Shown piece by piece: positions 24,442-34,017 of a stretch of 64,000 nt of DNA. The position numbers and the translations under genes are program-made. The notes beneath the pieces were generated by a model. That model saw only the letters and a list, made by a program, of their open reading frames with translations. It searched no databases and was not told the DNA's origin. Each line of letters opens with the position of its first letter. The stretch's first letter is position 1. The DNA is from Tardibacter chloracetimidivorans (lineage in GTDB: Bacteria > Pseudomonadota > Alphaproteobacteria > Sphingomonadales > Sphingomonadaceae). The DNA lies in the NCBI RefSeq assembly GCF_001890385.1, contig NZ_CP018221.1, positions 2,529,501 through 2,593,500 on the forward strand. Direction: 5' to 3'.

Positions 24442-26963
24442 CTAAGGCTGGCGCCATGTTGGTTGGATGCGCAAGGGTCTGAACCGATCACGGGGTTTGT
24501 CGATTTCGCTCCAGAGATAGTCGCCGGTGAGGCCAATATGCTCCCAGCCCAGGGGGGGCGACATGGGTAACCAACTCGTCTGGCACCTCGATGCCGTTAT
24601 TACGCAGATGACGAATGGCGCGATCGAGATAGACGGTGTTCCATAACGTCACGGCTGCGGTAGCGAGGGTCAGGCCGGATGCCCGATGTCGCTGGTTCTC
24701 AAAGGTGCGGTCGCGCAGCTCGCCGAGACGGTTGAAGAAAATCGCGCGGGCGAGCGCGTTGCGTGCCTCGCCCTTGTTGAGAATGCTGCCGGTGCGGCGG
24801 CGCTGTTCGGGATCATCGAACCAGTCGAGCATGAACAGGGTGCGCTCGATCCGCCCGATCTCCCGCAAGGCGCGCGCGACGGGGTTCTGGCGCGGATAGC
24901 CGGAGAGCTTGCGCAGCATGGCCGAGGCGCTGACAGTGCCAGCGCGGATTGAAGCTGCGAGACGCAAGGTTTCGTCCCAATTCTCTTCGATGGCGCGAAC
25001 ATTGATCGGACCGGCGACAAGTGCGCGAAGGGTCGGCCAGGGGTCGAGCGGTGATAGGCCGTAAAGGCGGCGCTCGTTGAGATCGCGGATACGCGGGGCG
25101 AAGCGGAAACCGAGCAGATGGCGAAGCCCGAACACATGATCGACGGCGCCGGCGGTGTCCGTCGCGTGCTCCCGGATCACCAGTTCGCTTTCATGATCCA
25201 GCAAGCCATCGAGAACGTGGGCGGCCTCTCCGGCATTGGCGGCGATGACCTTGGTGTGGAACGGCGTGAATCGGTCGGTCACATGGGTGTAGAACAGCAC
25301 GCCGGGTTCCGAACCGTAGCGGGCATTATGATCGGCCCGCGCTTCCCCGCGCCCGCCTGCCCGGAAGAACTGTCCATCAGACGACGATGTATCGCCTGGC
25401 CCCCATACGCTCGCCAACGGATGCGCGGTGTGGCAATCGACGATCGCCGCCAGCGCCGAGAGATAGGTTTCGTCGCGCACATGCCATTCCGCCGTCCAGC
25501 GCAGGCGCGCCAGGGTCAGCCCGCGTGAGCTTTCCGCCATGCGGCCCAGCCCAAGATTGGTTGCATCGGCCAAGATCGCCGCCATCAGCGCGGATTGATC
25601 TGAGGCCGGCGCTCCGCTTCGGACATGGACGAAGTGATCGGAGAAGCCGGACCAAGCCGCCACCTCGACCAGCAGATCGGTGATCCGCACGCGCGGCAGC
25701 ATCGCGTAGAGTCTGGCCTTCAATGTCTCGGCATCGTCGGATACGATGCGGCGGAAGGGAGAAATCAGCAGTTGCCCGCGCTCAATGGTGACATCGGTCA
25801 ACTCATCTGCCTCCGCCGCCCGCTCGACCTCGCTCATGCGCTTGGTCAGCAGTGTCCGCCGTTCGTCGATCCATGCCGTAAAGTCGGGCACCACGGCCAG
25901 ATTGAGAGTGTTGTCCGCGCGCATGTTCTCGAACGCTGGCACGGGCAGGAGATAGTCGTCGAGCGTCCGGTAGGCCCGGCTGCCGTCCACCCAGATACTG
26001 CCTGAGCCGATGCGCTCGCGCAGATGGACGATCACCGCTATCTCATAGGCCCGCCGGTCGATCGTTCCTCCCTCCGACTGCACGACCTTGCGCCAGCGCG
26101 GCTTGATGAAGCTCGTCGGAACCTGCTTCGGGAGGACCGAACGGCCATCACGATACATTTTCTTCAGCGTCTCGACGGCCGAGAGCAGCGGGTCGCCTGC
26201 ACGCGACGCGCGAAAGGTGAACGCGGCGAGGAAGGTCGGCGCGAACTTGCGGGCAGCGGGGGTAGCGCTCCACCACTTCCTCAAGGCCGTCGTCGCCTGC
26301 CCGGGTGAGATCCTCCGCGCAGCGGACGCTGCGCACGAGTTCATCCCACCCCATACGATCCTCGATCGCCGCGAAGGCATCGCCCCCATCGGCATAGGCG
26401 TTGAGCAGTAGGCGGCCGAGTTGAACGTGAACGCGCGCGGTGTCCTTTAGCAGCTTTGCCTGCCCCAGTAATCGATCCGATCGGGTGCGATCGGCGCGGC
26501 GGAACAGCGATCCCACCATCTTTTCGACCATGACAAGTGCGGCGTCGGTCAACGCTGCTTCCATTTCGATGGCGAATGCCGTGAGCATCGCAAGGCGTCG
26601 AGACCGTTCGAGACGGCGAAGGTGCTGGGCGGTGACGACGCCGGCGGTTCGCGCGATCACGGCATAGCGTGCGGCATGGATGCGGCGGGCGCGGTCCGCC
26701 GTGATCCCGATGGCCCTCACCGTGTCAAGCCTAGCGACAAGGGCTTTCAGGTTCGATGCCGAGGGAGATTCCGACCAGTCGCGTATCCAGCCAAGCGGGG
26801 TGCGGCCGTGATCGTCAGAGGTGACAAGCTGCTCCAATGCAGCTTCTTGTTCGGCCGAACAGTCGCGGATCAGACCGATATTGGCGGCTTTGCGCGCTTG
26901 CGTTCGGGCGATGAGAGCGAGACGTTCGAGTGTCGATGCAGCAGGCGGACAATGCCAGCGCAT
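24442..26963 (-). pseudogene. tnpA: Tn3-family transposase, truncated and frameshifted
   Basis: About 840 residues of a roughly 980-residue TnpA remain. The 5' part (26963 to about 26250: RWHCPPAASTLERLALIART) lacks the first 150-200 residues. A frame change near 26250 links VERYPRCPQ to the frame carrying KKMYRDGRSVLPKQVPTSFI. The catalytic core follows (VVPDFTAWIDERR, HATDTAGAVDHVFGLRHLLG with DDE residues, [20 protein letters not shown]). A second frameshift lies in a run of seven Gs near 24554, just after THVAPP. The opposite terminal repeat is missing, so the transposon is dead. Confidence 0.85.
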
Positions 26964-27294
26964 CGCGATAACGGTTTACTGAAGTGAATTTCGGGTTGTA
27001 GCTGATCTTTACCAGAGGTGCGCAGTTTTTACCCTGTTGGTTCCAGGGGGGGCGCGACGACCCAAGATATCCGGCGCGGCGGTCGCATTGCTTGCCAAGC
27101 ACCCGTTCTTCAAAGCCGAAGGGTTGGAGATCCTTGCCGTGCTTCATTGCCAGCCGGCGCCCGCTGTTTTCGTATGCGCCCTCCTATTCAAATCATACCG
27201 GCCTCACCTATTTCTGCGAGTGATGGTCGCCGGCGCGGAAGTGCCTGATCAGGGCTCCCGTGTCGGCCTCCGCTGTTGAACTGGGAGAGATCAT
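26964..27294. other. intergenic stretch between Tn3 remnant and hdeD
   Basis: No supported gene. The left part borders the broken 5' end of tnpA; a short plus-strand frame near 27037-27279 shows no recognisable family. The right part must contain the promoter of the stress cluster. No Tn3 terminal repeat was found here. Confidence 0.4.
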
Positions 27295-27951
27295 ATGACC
27301 GCAATGTCTTTTGCCTCCCCCTTCTCCACGGGGAGCGCTTATGCTCGGGGTTCTGCGCTGCTGAGGCGGAACTGGGGTTGGATTGTGTTCCGTGGTGCCC
27401 TGGCCCTATTGCTGGGCGTAGTCACTATCCTGTTTCCGCTGAATGCTCTGTTCGCTTTCACCCTCGTGTTTGCCGCTTATGCCGGCGCAGACGGCATCCT
27501 GTCGCTGATCGCGGGTGTACGGGGGGCGACGAAGAAGGAGGATCGCTGGTGGGCGATGGTCCTGCGCGGCGTGATCGGCATCGCGGCCGCGGTGGCCGTT
27601 GCGCTGATGCCCGAGCTCGCAACCCTAAGCTATGCGCTGGTCACGCTGGGCGTGCTGATCGCCTGGGCGTTCCTTACCGGTGCTTTTGAGATCGCCGCCG
27701 CTATCCGGCTGCGCAAGGAGATCAAGGGCGAATGGCTGCTCGGGATCTCTGGCGCGCTGTCGATCCTGCTGGGTGTGTGGGTGTGGGCCATGCTGTGGCT
27801 CTACCCGATCGCTAGCATCCTCTCGGTGGCGTGGGTGATTGCGGCCTGGGCCTTCTTCGCCGGCTTTACGCTGATCAGCCTCGGCATCCGCCTGAAGCGA
27901 CTTCAGGCTGTTGAGAATGGTCTTGAAAGCCGTTCTGACGAAACCAAATAA
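27295..27951 (+). CDS. hdeD: HdeD-family membrane protein (DUF308)
   Basis: A 218-residue protein with six hydrophobic segments in three DUF308 repeats (for example IVFRGALALLLGVVTILFPL, WAMVLRGVIGIAAAVAVALM, LGISGALSILLGVWVWAMLW). HdeD proteins support acid and heat resistance and are a standard part of transmissible stress-tolerance loci. It starts at ATG 27295 after CTGGGAGAGA. It is the first gene of a cluster with two small heat-shock proteins and an HtrA-like protease, all on the same strand. Confidence 0.88.
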   Translation: MTAMSFASPFSTGSAYARGSALLRRNWGWIVFRGALALLLGVVTILFPLNALFAFTLVFAAYAGADGILSLIAGVRGATKKEDRWWAMVLRGVIGIAAAVAVALMPELATLSYALVTLGVLIAWAFLTGAFEIAAAIRLRKEIKGEWLLGISGALSILLGVWVWAMLWLYPIASILSVAWVIAAWAFFAGFTLISLGIRLKRLQAVENGLESRSDETK

Positions 27952-28045
27952 ACTCCTGCCGGGTGCCGACAGGACCCGGCATGGAGAGTGCGTCCGCTCT
28001 CTCGGACGCTCTTCATACACTCGTTGCTCAAAGGAGGACTTGTTT

Positions 28046-28552
28046 ATGAGGACCAACTATGACTTCACCCCGCTCCGGCGTTCGACTGTCGGGTTCGACC
28101 GGCTGTTCGACCTGCTCGAGAACGGTCTGACTTCGCAGGTTACCGACAACTATCCGCCGTTCGATCTCGTGAGCGAAGGTGAGGACCGCTACCGCATCAA
28201 CATGGCGGTGGCCGGCTTCCGCCCCGGCGAGATCGAAGTGACCGCACAGCAGAATCTGCTCGTGGTCTCTGGTCGCAAGCAGGAAAGCGAGGAAAGCCGC
28301 TACATCCACCGCGGCATCGCCGCGCGTGACTTCGAGCGCCGCTTCGGCCTGGCGGATTATGTTCAGGTGAAGAATGCGGAGCTCAAGGATGGCATGCTCT
28401 CGATCGAGCTGGTGCGCGAGATCCCCGAGGCGATGAAGCCGCGGAAGATCAGCATCGGCGCGGCTGGTGAAAATGCCCGCCGGATCGAGGACTCGTCCGC
28501 GAACAATAACGAGAAGGCCAACGACGGCGCCAAGCAGCGCGAAGCTGCCTGA
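28046..28552 (+). CDS. small heat-shock protein, Hsp20 (IbpA-like)
   Basis: A 168-residue protein with an alpha-crystallin domain: YPPFDLVSEGEDRYRINMAV, AGFRPGEIEVTAQQNLLVVS, and AELKDGMLSIELVREIPE. The N-terminal FDRLFDLLENG resembles IbpA-type class A sHsps. The C-terminal part is extended and lacks an obvious I-x-I except KISIG. It starts at ATG 28046 after AAAGGAGG. It is an ATP-independent holdase for unfolding proteins, second in the stress cluster. Confidence 0.92.
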   Translation: MRTNYDFTPLRRSTVGFDRLFDLLENGLTSQVTDNYPPFDLVSEGEDRYRINMAVAGFRPGEIEVTAQQNLLVVSGRKQESEESRYIHRGIAARDFERRFGLADYVQVKNAELKDGMLSIELVREIPEAMKPRKISIGAAGENARRIEDSSANNNEKANDGAKQREAA

Positions 28553-28621
28553 TGCCGAACCGGGCTCGCCGCGCCGTTCGGGGCGGCGAGCCCTCTTCGC
28601 CAGCAACCAAGGAGACGAATC

Positions 28622-29131
28622 ATGTCGATGCGTGATTTGATTCCGTGGCGCCGGCAGGAGAACCCGGCGCCCGCGCTCTTCCGCGACGAAGAGCGCAGCC
28701 CCTATGTCCAGCTCCGCCGAGAGATGGATCGCCTGTTCGAGGACTTTTTCCGGGCACCGCTCGTGGGCGGCATCGGCCTCTCCAGCAATGTGCAGAGCTG
28801 GCCGTATCTGGAGGTTAAGGAGACCGATGATCAGGTGATCGTCACCGCCGAGCTTCCCGGCCTGACCGAGAAGGATGTGGACGTCACCGTGGACGATGGC
28901 GTGCTGACGCTTCGGGGCAAGAAGAAGTCCGAGCACCAGGACAAGGATCGCGGCTGGTCCGAACGCTACTATGGCCGTTTCGAACGCTCGATCGTGCTGC
29001 CCGACGGCGCCGACGAGGAGAACTGCCAGGGCGTGCTACGCGATGGCGTGCTGACGGTGCGAATGCCCAAGTCGCAGCGGACGACGCGCGGTCGCAGGAT
29101 ACCGCTCGGCGACGGCGCGACGCAGCACTGA
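28622..29131 (+). CDS. small heat-shock protein, Hsp20 (class C-like)
   Basis: A 169-residue sHsp: MDRLFEDFFRAP in the N-terminal region, then the alpha-crystallin domain (YLEVKETDDQVIVTAELPGL, DVDVTVDDGVLTLRGKKKSE, YYGRFERSIVLPDGAD, GVLTVRMPKS). It belongs to a different sHsp subgroup from the preceding gene, so the cluster carries a complementary pair. It lies 69 bases downstream and is likely cotranscribed. Confidence 0.92.
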   Translation: MSMRDLIPWRRQENPAPALFRDEERSPYVQLRREMDRLFEDFFRAPLVGGIGLSSNVQSWPYLEVKETDDQVIVTAELPGLTEKDVDVTVDDGVLTLRGKKKSEHQDKDRGWSERYYGRFERSIVLPDGADEENCQGVLRDGVLTVRMPKSQRTTRGRRIPLGDGATQH

Positions 29132-29222
29132 TCGATACCGCGCGCCGGCGCCGCCGGTGCGCGGATTTCGAAACACACGCTCGCTACGCCGGCTGGTGGA
29201 GGACGAAGCAGAGGGAACAGTC

Positions 29223-30074
29223 ATGGTTCGATCCCACCGGCAATCCAGGGGCATCTGGGCAGCATGGGCTTTGGTGCTCACGTTCGTTGGCGCAACCCTT
29301 GGCGGCGCGGCCGTCGAGATGCTGACGAGCACCGCCCCGGCTGAAGCGACCGGGCAACGGGCGATATCGAGCGATGCCGTTCCCCTCAACCGATTGACGC
29401 TGGCGCCGCTGGTGGAGCGGGTCGCGCCTGCGGTGGTCAACATCGCCGTGCTGCAGAGTTCGCCCTATGCGCAGAACCCTCTGCTCCGGGATCCCTATTA
29501 CCGCCTCTTTCTTGGTGTTCCTGACGAAGCCCTCGCGCCGCGCATATCGGCCGGATCGGGGTTTGTGGTTGACGCCGAACGCGGGCTGGTGGTGACCAAC
29601 CAGCATGTCGTCTCACATGCGCGCGCAATCGCTGTCGGCATCGGCGATCGACAGGTCGAGGCGGAACTGCTCGGGAGCGATCCACTGACCGACATCGCCG
29701 TCCTGAGAATCCCCGCAAGAGGGCTGAAGGCCCTGCCGCTCGGCGAGTCAGCGAAGGCCCATGTCGGCGACTATGTCGTGGCGATCGGCAACCCCTTCGA
29801 GGTGGGCCAGACCGTCACCGCCGGCATCATCAGCGCGGTACGGGCGCCGTCCGCGGGGGGGCCGCCCTATGTTCAGACCGATGCCCCGATCAATCCAGGG
29901 AACTCGGGGGGGCCGCTGATCAACATGCGCGGCGAGGTCATCGGCATCAACAGCGCAATCATCGGCCCCAGCGGCGGAAATGTCGGCATCGGGCTCGCTG
30001 TGCCTTCCGACGTTGCGCGGAGAGTTGTCGAACGGATCGCGGGCACGAGGCTGGCTGCTGCCGCCGATAGCTGA
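29223..30074 (+). CDS. HtrA/DegP-like serine protease without PDZ domain
   Basis: A 283-residue S1C protease. Residues 12-33 form a signal anchor. Triad: His128 in VVTNQHVVS, Asp157 in PLTDIAVLRI, Ser228 in NPGNSGGPLI. The protein ends at about the end of the protease domain, so the PDZ domain usual in HtrA is missing. It should act in the periplasm on damaged proteins. It is last in the hdeD-hsp20-hsp20 cluster, matching the content of heat-resistance loci. Confidence 0.88.
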   Translation: MVRSHRQSRGIWAAWALVLTFVGATLGGAAVEMLTSTAPAEATGQRAISSDAVPLNRLTLAPLVERVAPAVVNIAVLQSSPYAQNPLLRDPYYRLFLGVPDEALAPRISAGSGFVVDAERGLVVTNQHVVSHARAIAVGIGDRQVEAELLGSDPLTDIAVLRIPARGLKALPLGESAKAHVGDYVVAIGNPFEVGQTVTAGIISAVRAPSAGGPPYVQTDAPINPGNSGGPLINMRGEVIGINSAIIGPSGGNVGIGLAVPSDVARRVVERIAGTRLAAAADS

Positions 30075-30136
30075 CTTCCCGCTCTGTTCTTCCCCGCTCC
30101 AAAATCCATCGTCAGCGGCGCCACGCCGCTCCGACG

Positions 30137-30541
30137 CTATTTTAGCAAGGCCGCGGCCACGTCCCCGTACCGAAGCGGGTGAACGCCGTCGCGGGAGCGG
30201 AAGCGGCCGAGATCCAGGGTCTCGTCACCAAAGCGAGCAGCGACGGAGCTGACGGTGTAGGCTTGTGGGCGGGCGTATGGCAGCAGCCAGATCACACGGT
30301 TGAAGCAGAACTGCGCACGTATCTCAGCGAGGCGGGCGGCGAGAGCCGGTCCGGCCATGTCATTGGAGCCCATCGAGAAGATGCAGGTATTGTAGCGCTT
30401 TCCCGGTCTTCGCCAGGAAAGGACCTGGGCGGCCGTGGCCCGCTCTGCGGCCTGAACGTCACAATGGCGTTCGTAGCGCGCGTTTATCGCCTGCGCGGTG
30501 CCGACGCCCGTGCTGTCCCCAAGAATCAGACACTCGAACAT
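30137..30541 (-). CDS. SGNH/GDSL hydrolase-like protein
   Basis: A 134-residue protein from ATG 30541. It has a block I GDSTG motif (CLILGDSTGVGTAQ), a block III-like SMGSNDMAGPA and block V DGVHPLRYG, so the Ser-Asn-His set of SGNH hydrolases is present. It is shorter than most family members and has no signal peptide from this start; a longer minus-strand frame begins upstream. Substrate unknown. Confidence 0.7.
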   Translation of the reverse strand: MFECLILGDSTGVGTAQAINARYERHCDVQAAERATAAQVLSWRRPGKRYNTCIFSMGSNDMAGPALAARLAEIRAQFCFNRVIWLLPYARPQAYTVSSVAARFGDETLDLGRFRSRDGVHPLRYGDVAAALLK

Positions 30542-30685
30542 CAAAGCTTCCCTCGGCCTCCGGTCGGCGGAAGGCATGCTTAGCGAGCAAATCCGTCTAG
30601 CCCGATGCGCAGTTTGCTGGGCATGGTCGCGGTCCATCGCCACGTGGTCGATGTTGGCCCGACTGCCGCGGGTCGGGCCAACGCG

Positions 30686-30961
30686 TCAGTAGCAGCGCCA
30701 CACGCGGAGATGCGGCGCTTCCCAGCGCCACCCGCAATGCCGGTACCACCGGCCGTGCCAGCGATACCAACCATGACGAGGGCCTGGTTCAGCTATCCAC
30801 ACTGGGCCGCGCCATCCTGGCGCCCAGCGATGATGGCCGGTCCAATGATGCCAGCCCGGCCCCCACGCCGGCGGCGGCGCCCAGACCTGAGCCGCGGCGG
30901 GGGTAAGGGACATGCCGAAGAGCGCCAGCAGACCGACGATTGCCGACGTCAGCACCTTCAT
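30686..30961 (-). CDS. secreted Trp/His-rich small protein
   Basis: From ATG 30961: MKVLTSAIVGLLALFGMSL with an AAAQ cleavage site, then a mature part rich in Trp, His, Gly and Pro (WGPGWHHWTGHHRWAPGW, WYRWHGRWYRHCGW). Such proteins occur in sphingomonads and may bind metal or the cell surface; the function is unknown. An upstream ATG near 31099 would add about 46 residues. Confidence 0.5.
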   Translation of the reverse strand: MKVLTSAIVGLLALFGMSLTPAAAQVWAPPPAWGPGWHHWTGHHRWAPGWRGPVWIAEPGPRHGWYRWHGRWYRHCGWRWEAPHLRVWRCY

Positions 30962-31329
30962 CGCGCGCGAAGGCCAGCGACGCACCTCCGATCGAGAGGG
31001 TGGCGTCTGGCTCTCCAGATGGCGGAGCGAGTTGTCGTGGGAGCTATCGGCAGCAACGCGCCGGCGCCCGCGGATCAGATCGCGAATAATCGTCCTCATA
31101 TCCAAATCCTCTACATGAGCAATTCGGGCATGAGATGCGCCGGAGAGAGAGCCGGCGCCCTCTAGTCCCAGCCGAACCCGCTATGGCGTTCGGCGTCAGT
31201 CGAGCTAGTATTCTTCCGCGCCCCGTCAAGGGTCGGAGGCCAGACTTTGGCGGCCAGCAACGATTGTAGGAACCGAGACGAGGGCAGACACTTACCTGGA
31301 TGGCGGTGCGAGTAGGTACGGTCGAAATG

Positions 31330-31596
31330 GCGCAGCTAACGCAACTCGAACTGGCGAACTGGGCAGCCCTCTATGCTGCTACGGCGATGTGCTGTGCGAT
31401 CGCCCTCGCATTGTCGATTGTCGGCGCTGGAGTGCAGGTCTGCCGCGAACGCGCCTGGGAAGAAGTTCGGAGCGTTCGACAAGCAATCCTCTTCGTGCCC
31501 AAGCTCTGGTGGCTGTGGCAACGGCTCTACTTTCGCTCGACGCCGGTTATCATCGCCATTGTGGGCGGGTTCGCGATGACGCTTCGCTGGAGCTGA
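31330..31596 (+). CDS. small two-helix membrane protein, paralogue of 864-1133
   Basis: An 88-residue protein (MAQLTQLELANWAALYAATA ... LWWLWQRLYFRSTP ... MTLRWS) clearly related to the product at 864-1133 over its whole length. It is convergent with the DUF1173 gene that ends 18 bases away, exactly as in the first copy. ATG 31330 is chosen over ATG 31300. Confidence 0.65.
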   Translation, partial: AQLTQLELANWAALYAATAMCCAIALALSIVGAGVQVCRERAWEEVRSVRQAILFVPKLWWLWQRLYFRSTPVIIAIVGGFAMTLRWS

Positions 31597-31613
31597 GAAG
31601 CACGGGGCTCAAC

Positions 31614-32906
31614 TCACAGGTCCAGGGCGGCGGCAACCTTTCGCGCTACCCGGCCCAGCTCGAGGTCGCCGGAACTGAGGCAGAGCAGCGGAGCGATCTC
31701 GCGCATGCGGGAATGCCCGCTGGTGCTCGATCCGTCATGCTCGTCGTCACCGTGGTCGATGGCGTCGATCGCCAGACGCTTGATCTCCCCGGTGATCCGC
31801 GAGCGCGCCTCGATCAGGAAGTCCGGTCGCGCAGGGCCGAGCGGCGTCAGAATATCGAACACGGGCTTTTCGATCGCGGCATCGATGCCATGCCGGTGAA
31901 GGTTGCGCTGGATCGACAGCAATTCGCGCAGCAGGCTGCGCTCGAACTCGGACTCGACCGGGATGAAGCGCTGCCCCGAGTAGATCGGCTGCGCGTAGGC
32001 GCGAAGCGGAGCATAGCCACGCGCCTCGGGATATTGACCAGCGACGACGATCACGAGGAAGGGGCCACGGACCAGGTTGCCCCGCACCGACGGGGATTGC
32101 ACCCGATTGGCGACGCGCACTGGCCGGTTGTCGGCGGTCTCGATGACATGGCCGGTGATCTGATGCGAGAAGAGCGCGAAGAACGCCTGCGGCGCGTGGC
32201 CGGGAGGCCAGTCTCCGGAGAGACGCCTCAGAACCGCATAGGCGCGCCGGCTGTGCAGGGCATCGGCGTGGGTCCAGAAGGCGCGGCTGAGCTCGACGCC
32301 GGGCGCGATCTCGATCCTGCTGCTCGCCTTCACTAGAGCATCGAACTCCCGCTTGATCGAAGGCTCCTCCGCGCCATCCGACAAGGGAAAAGCCCGGGTC
32401 GTCCCTGCAACGTCGAGGAGGCGCCATAGCAGCCGGGCCAGCCTAGGCACCGAGGCGTGGCGCGTGCGATCGTCGCTGGCGTCGCTCTCGGGCTGTTGCG
32501 CGAGCTTGCTGGGGGCAGGCCGCAGGACCTCGAAGAAGCCCTCGGGAGGCGCCGCCGGCGTTTCGCGCGATCGGACCTCCGAGATGCGATGGGTGACCTG
32601 ATCCCGGAAGAAGGGGCAGTCGGCGCGGTGGTCGGGTCGCTTCGCGCTGGTCAGCCGGCGGAGATAATAGGTCTCCGCCTCCGACAGGAAGGCGGGCGTA
32701 AGTATCGGCGGCGGATCGTCCGCGGCCAGGCAATCACAGGCGATCCACTTGGCGCCGATGCGGGCGTTCTGGACGAGCGTGATTCCTGCCTCTTCATCGC
32801 CAGGCGATCCCTGGCCGATGTACCAACGCACCAGCGCCTCGCGGAGCGGAGCGGGCAGCGCGATCCGGGGGCCGCCGCCATCCGTGTCTCGGTCAATCAG
32901 CCACAT
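31614..32906 (-). CDS. DUF1173 plasmid protein, intact
   Basis: A 430-residue protein of the DUF1173 family, found mainly on alphaproteobacterial plasmids and islands. An N-terminal Cys/His-bearing part (AKWIACDCLAADD, RADCPFFRDQVTH) suggests metal binding. The C-terminal part (GPFLVIVVAGQYPEARGYAP, AAIEKPVFDILTPLG, RPDFLIEARS, GEIKRLAID) has a weak resemblance to a nuclease fold, which is inference. The truncated relative at 1138-1712 lacks the N-terminal region. Confidence 0.75.
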   Translation of the reverse strand: MWLIDRDTDGGGPRIALPAPLREALVRWYIGQGSPGDEEAGITLVQNARIGAKWIACDCLAADDPPPILTPAFLSEAETYYLRRLTSAKRPDHRADCPFFRDQVTHRISEVRSRETPAAPPEGFFEVLRPAPSKLAQQPESDASDDRTRHASVPRLARLLWRLLDVAGTTRAFPLSDGAEEPSIKREFDALVKASSRIEIAPGVELSRAFWTHADALHSRRAYAVLRRLSGDWPPGHAPQAFFALFSHQITGHVIETADNRPVRVANRVQSPSVRGNLVRGPFLVIVVAGQYPEARGYAPLRAYAQPIYSGQRFIPVESEFERSLLRELLSIQRNLHRHGIDAAIEKPVFDILTPLGPARPDFLIEARSRITGEIKRLAIDAIDHGDDEHDGSSTSGHSRMREIAPLLCLSSGDLELGRVARKVAAALDL

Positions 32907-33016
32907 GATCCAGTTTCGGGCGATCCAATGCAGCCATAGTTTGCCCGCTCCGGGGAATTGACAACTACAAATCGCCTGATCTCAACTTCCTGAACTAGGG
33001 GTCAGGGAGGTTTGAT

Positions 33017-33988
33017 ATGCGTGCGTTGTTGCTCGCGAGCACACTTTTCATCGTTGATAGCGGGGCCGCGCTCGCGGCGACCCAACGCGCCGCTTCGCCG
33101 GTGCGCAGCGTCCAGCTGATCAGCATGACGGGGCGGTCGGACGTCGCCGCCGACGGTAAGGATGGGACGGCCGAGCCCAGCATGGAGGGTCCGGCCGAGG
33201 CCGTCATAGCGGATGTGGAGGGTTTCCGGGTCCACGATCTGAGCCGTCGCTGGGTCGAGTATCAGATGGGTGAAAGACTCGCGGCAGAGGCCGGCGCAAC
33301 GACGGCGGTCGCGGAGGAGGACCCCTTTGCCCCGGTCGGTGTTGCCCAGCTCGGCGCCCCGGCCAGTCAGACGGCGGCATTTGCTCCATTTTCCGCGATC
33401 GCCGTGCCGGCATGGATGCGCGGCGGCCCGGTTTTCGCTGCGGCTGCCACGACCTTCGTCCCCGGATGCTCGCCGACGGGTTACCGGCGAAGCGGCTTCC
33501 TGCCCGCCGATGCCGAAGTCCGCCGCCAGACATATTTCTCGATGATGAGCAACGTCGCCTGCGAATACGGGATTCCAGTCGGGCTGTTCGATGCGATGAT
33601 CATTCGGGAGAGCCGCTACAACGCCTCCGCGGTGTCCCCGAAAAGCGCATTTGGCCTCACGCAGCTGATGCCTGGGACGGCCGCCGGTCTTGGCGTGAAC
33701 CGCTACGACGTGGAGCAGAATCTTCGTGGCGGAGCGCGGTATCTGCGTCAGCAGCTCGACCGGTTCGGTGCCTATCACCTCGCCTTGGCGGCCTACAATG
33801 CCGGGCCCGGGCGCGTCAGGAACGGGAGTGTGCCGCGGATCGTCGAGACCCAGGATTATGTCTCGAACGTCCTGCTCAACTGGTCTCGGCTCAGCGGCAT
33901 TTCGAGAGTTGCGACCATCCAGACGAGTGCATCGCCGGCACCGCGCCGTGAACCATTCGTTCGCGCCGCCACGGTGTCGAGCTTCTGA
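33017..33988 (+). CDS. lytic transglycosylase (SLT domain), conjugation-associated
   Basis: A 323-residue precursor: signal peptide (MRALLLASTLFIVDSGAALA), a variable region, then an SLT domain from about residue 190 with the catalytic Glu in AMIIRESRYNASAVSPKSAF, GLTQLMPGTAAGLGV and LALAAYNAGPGRV. It cuts peptidoglycan; transfer operons commonly encode one (VirB1-like) to let the pilus cross the wall, which fits its place before the tra genes. Confidence 0.88.
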   Translation: MRALLLASTLFIVDSGAALAATQRAASPVRSVQLISMTGRSDVAADGKDGTAEPSMEGPAEAVIADVEGFRVHDLSRRWVEYQMGERLAAEAGATTAVAEEDPFAPVGVAQLGAPASQTAAFAPFSAIAVPAWMRGGPVFAAAATTFVPGCSPTGYRRSGFLPADAEVRRQTYFSMMSNVACEYGIPVGLFDAMIIRESRYNASAVSPKSAFGLTQLMPGTAAGLGVNRYDVEQNLRGGARYLRQQLDRFGAYHLALAAYNAGPGRVRNGSVPRIVETQDYVSNVLLNWSRLSGISRVATIQTSASPAPRREPFVRAATVSSF

Positions 33989-34017
33989 GAAGTCGTGCCG
34001 ATCGCACGGGTGCCGCG

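Larger units (their letters stand above)
22940..24443 (-). mobile_element. IS110-family element, IS1111-type, copy 2
   Basis: Identical to the element at 5454-6957, in the same orientation and at the same position inside a Tn3 terminal repeat. The subterminal repeats are CATGACTGCCG (22942) and CGGCAGTCATG (ending 24437). Because the flanking Tn3 ends differ, this is an independent insertion, not a duplicated segment. Confidence 0.85.
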
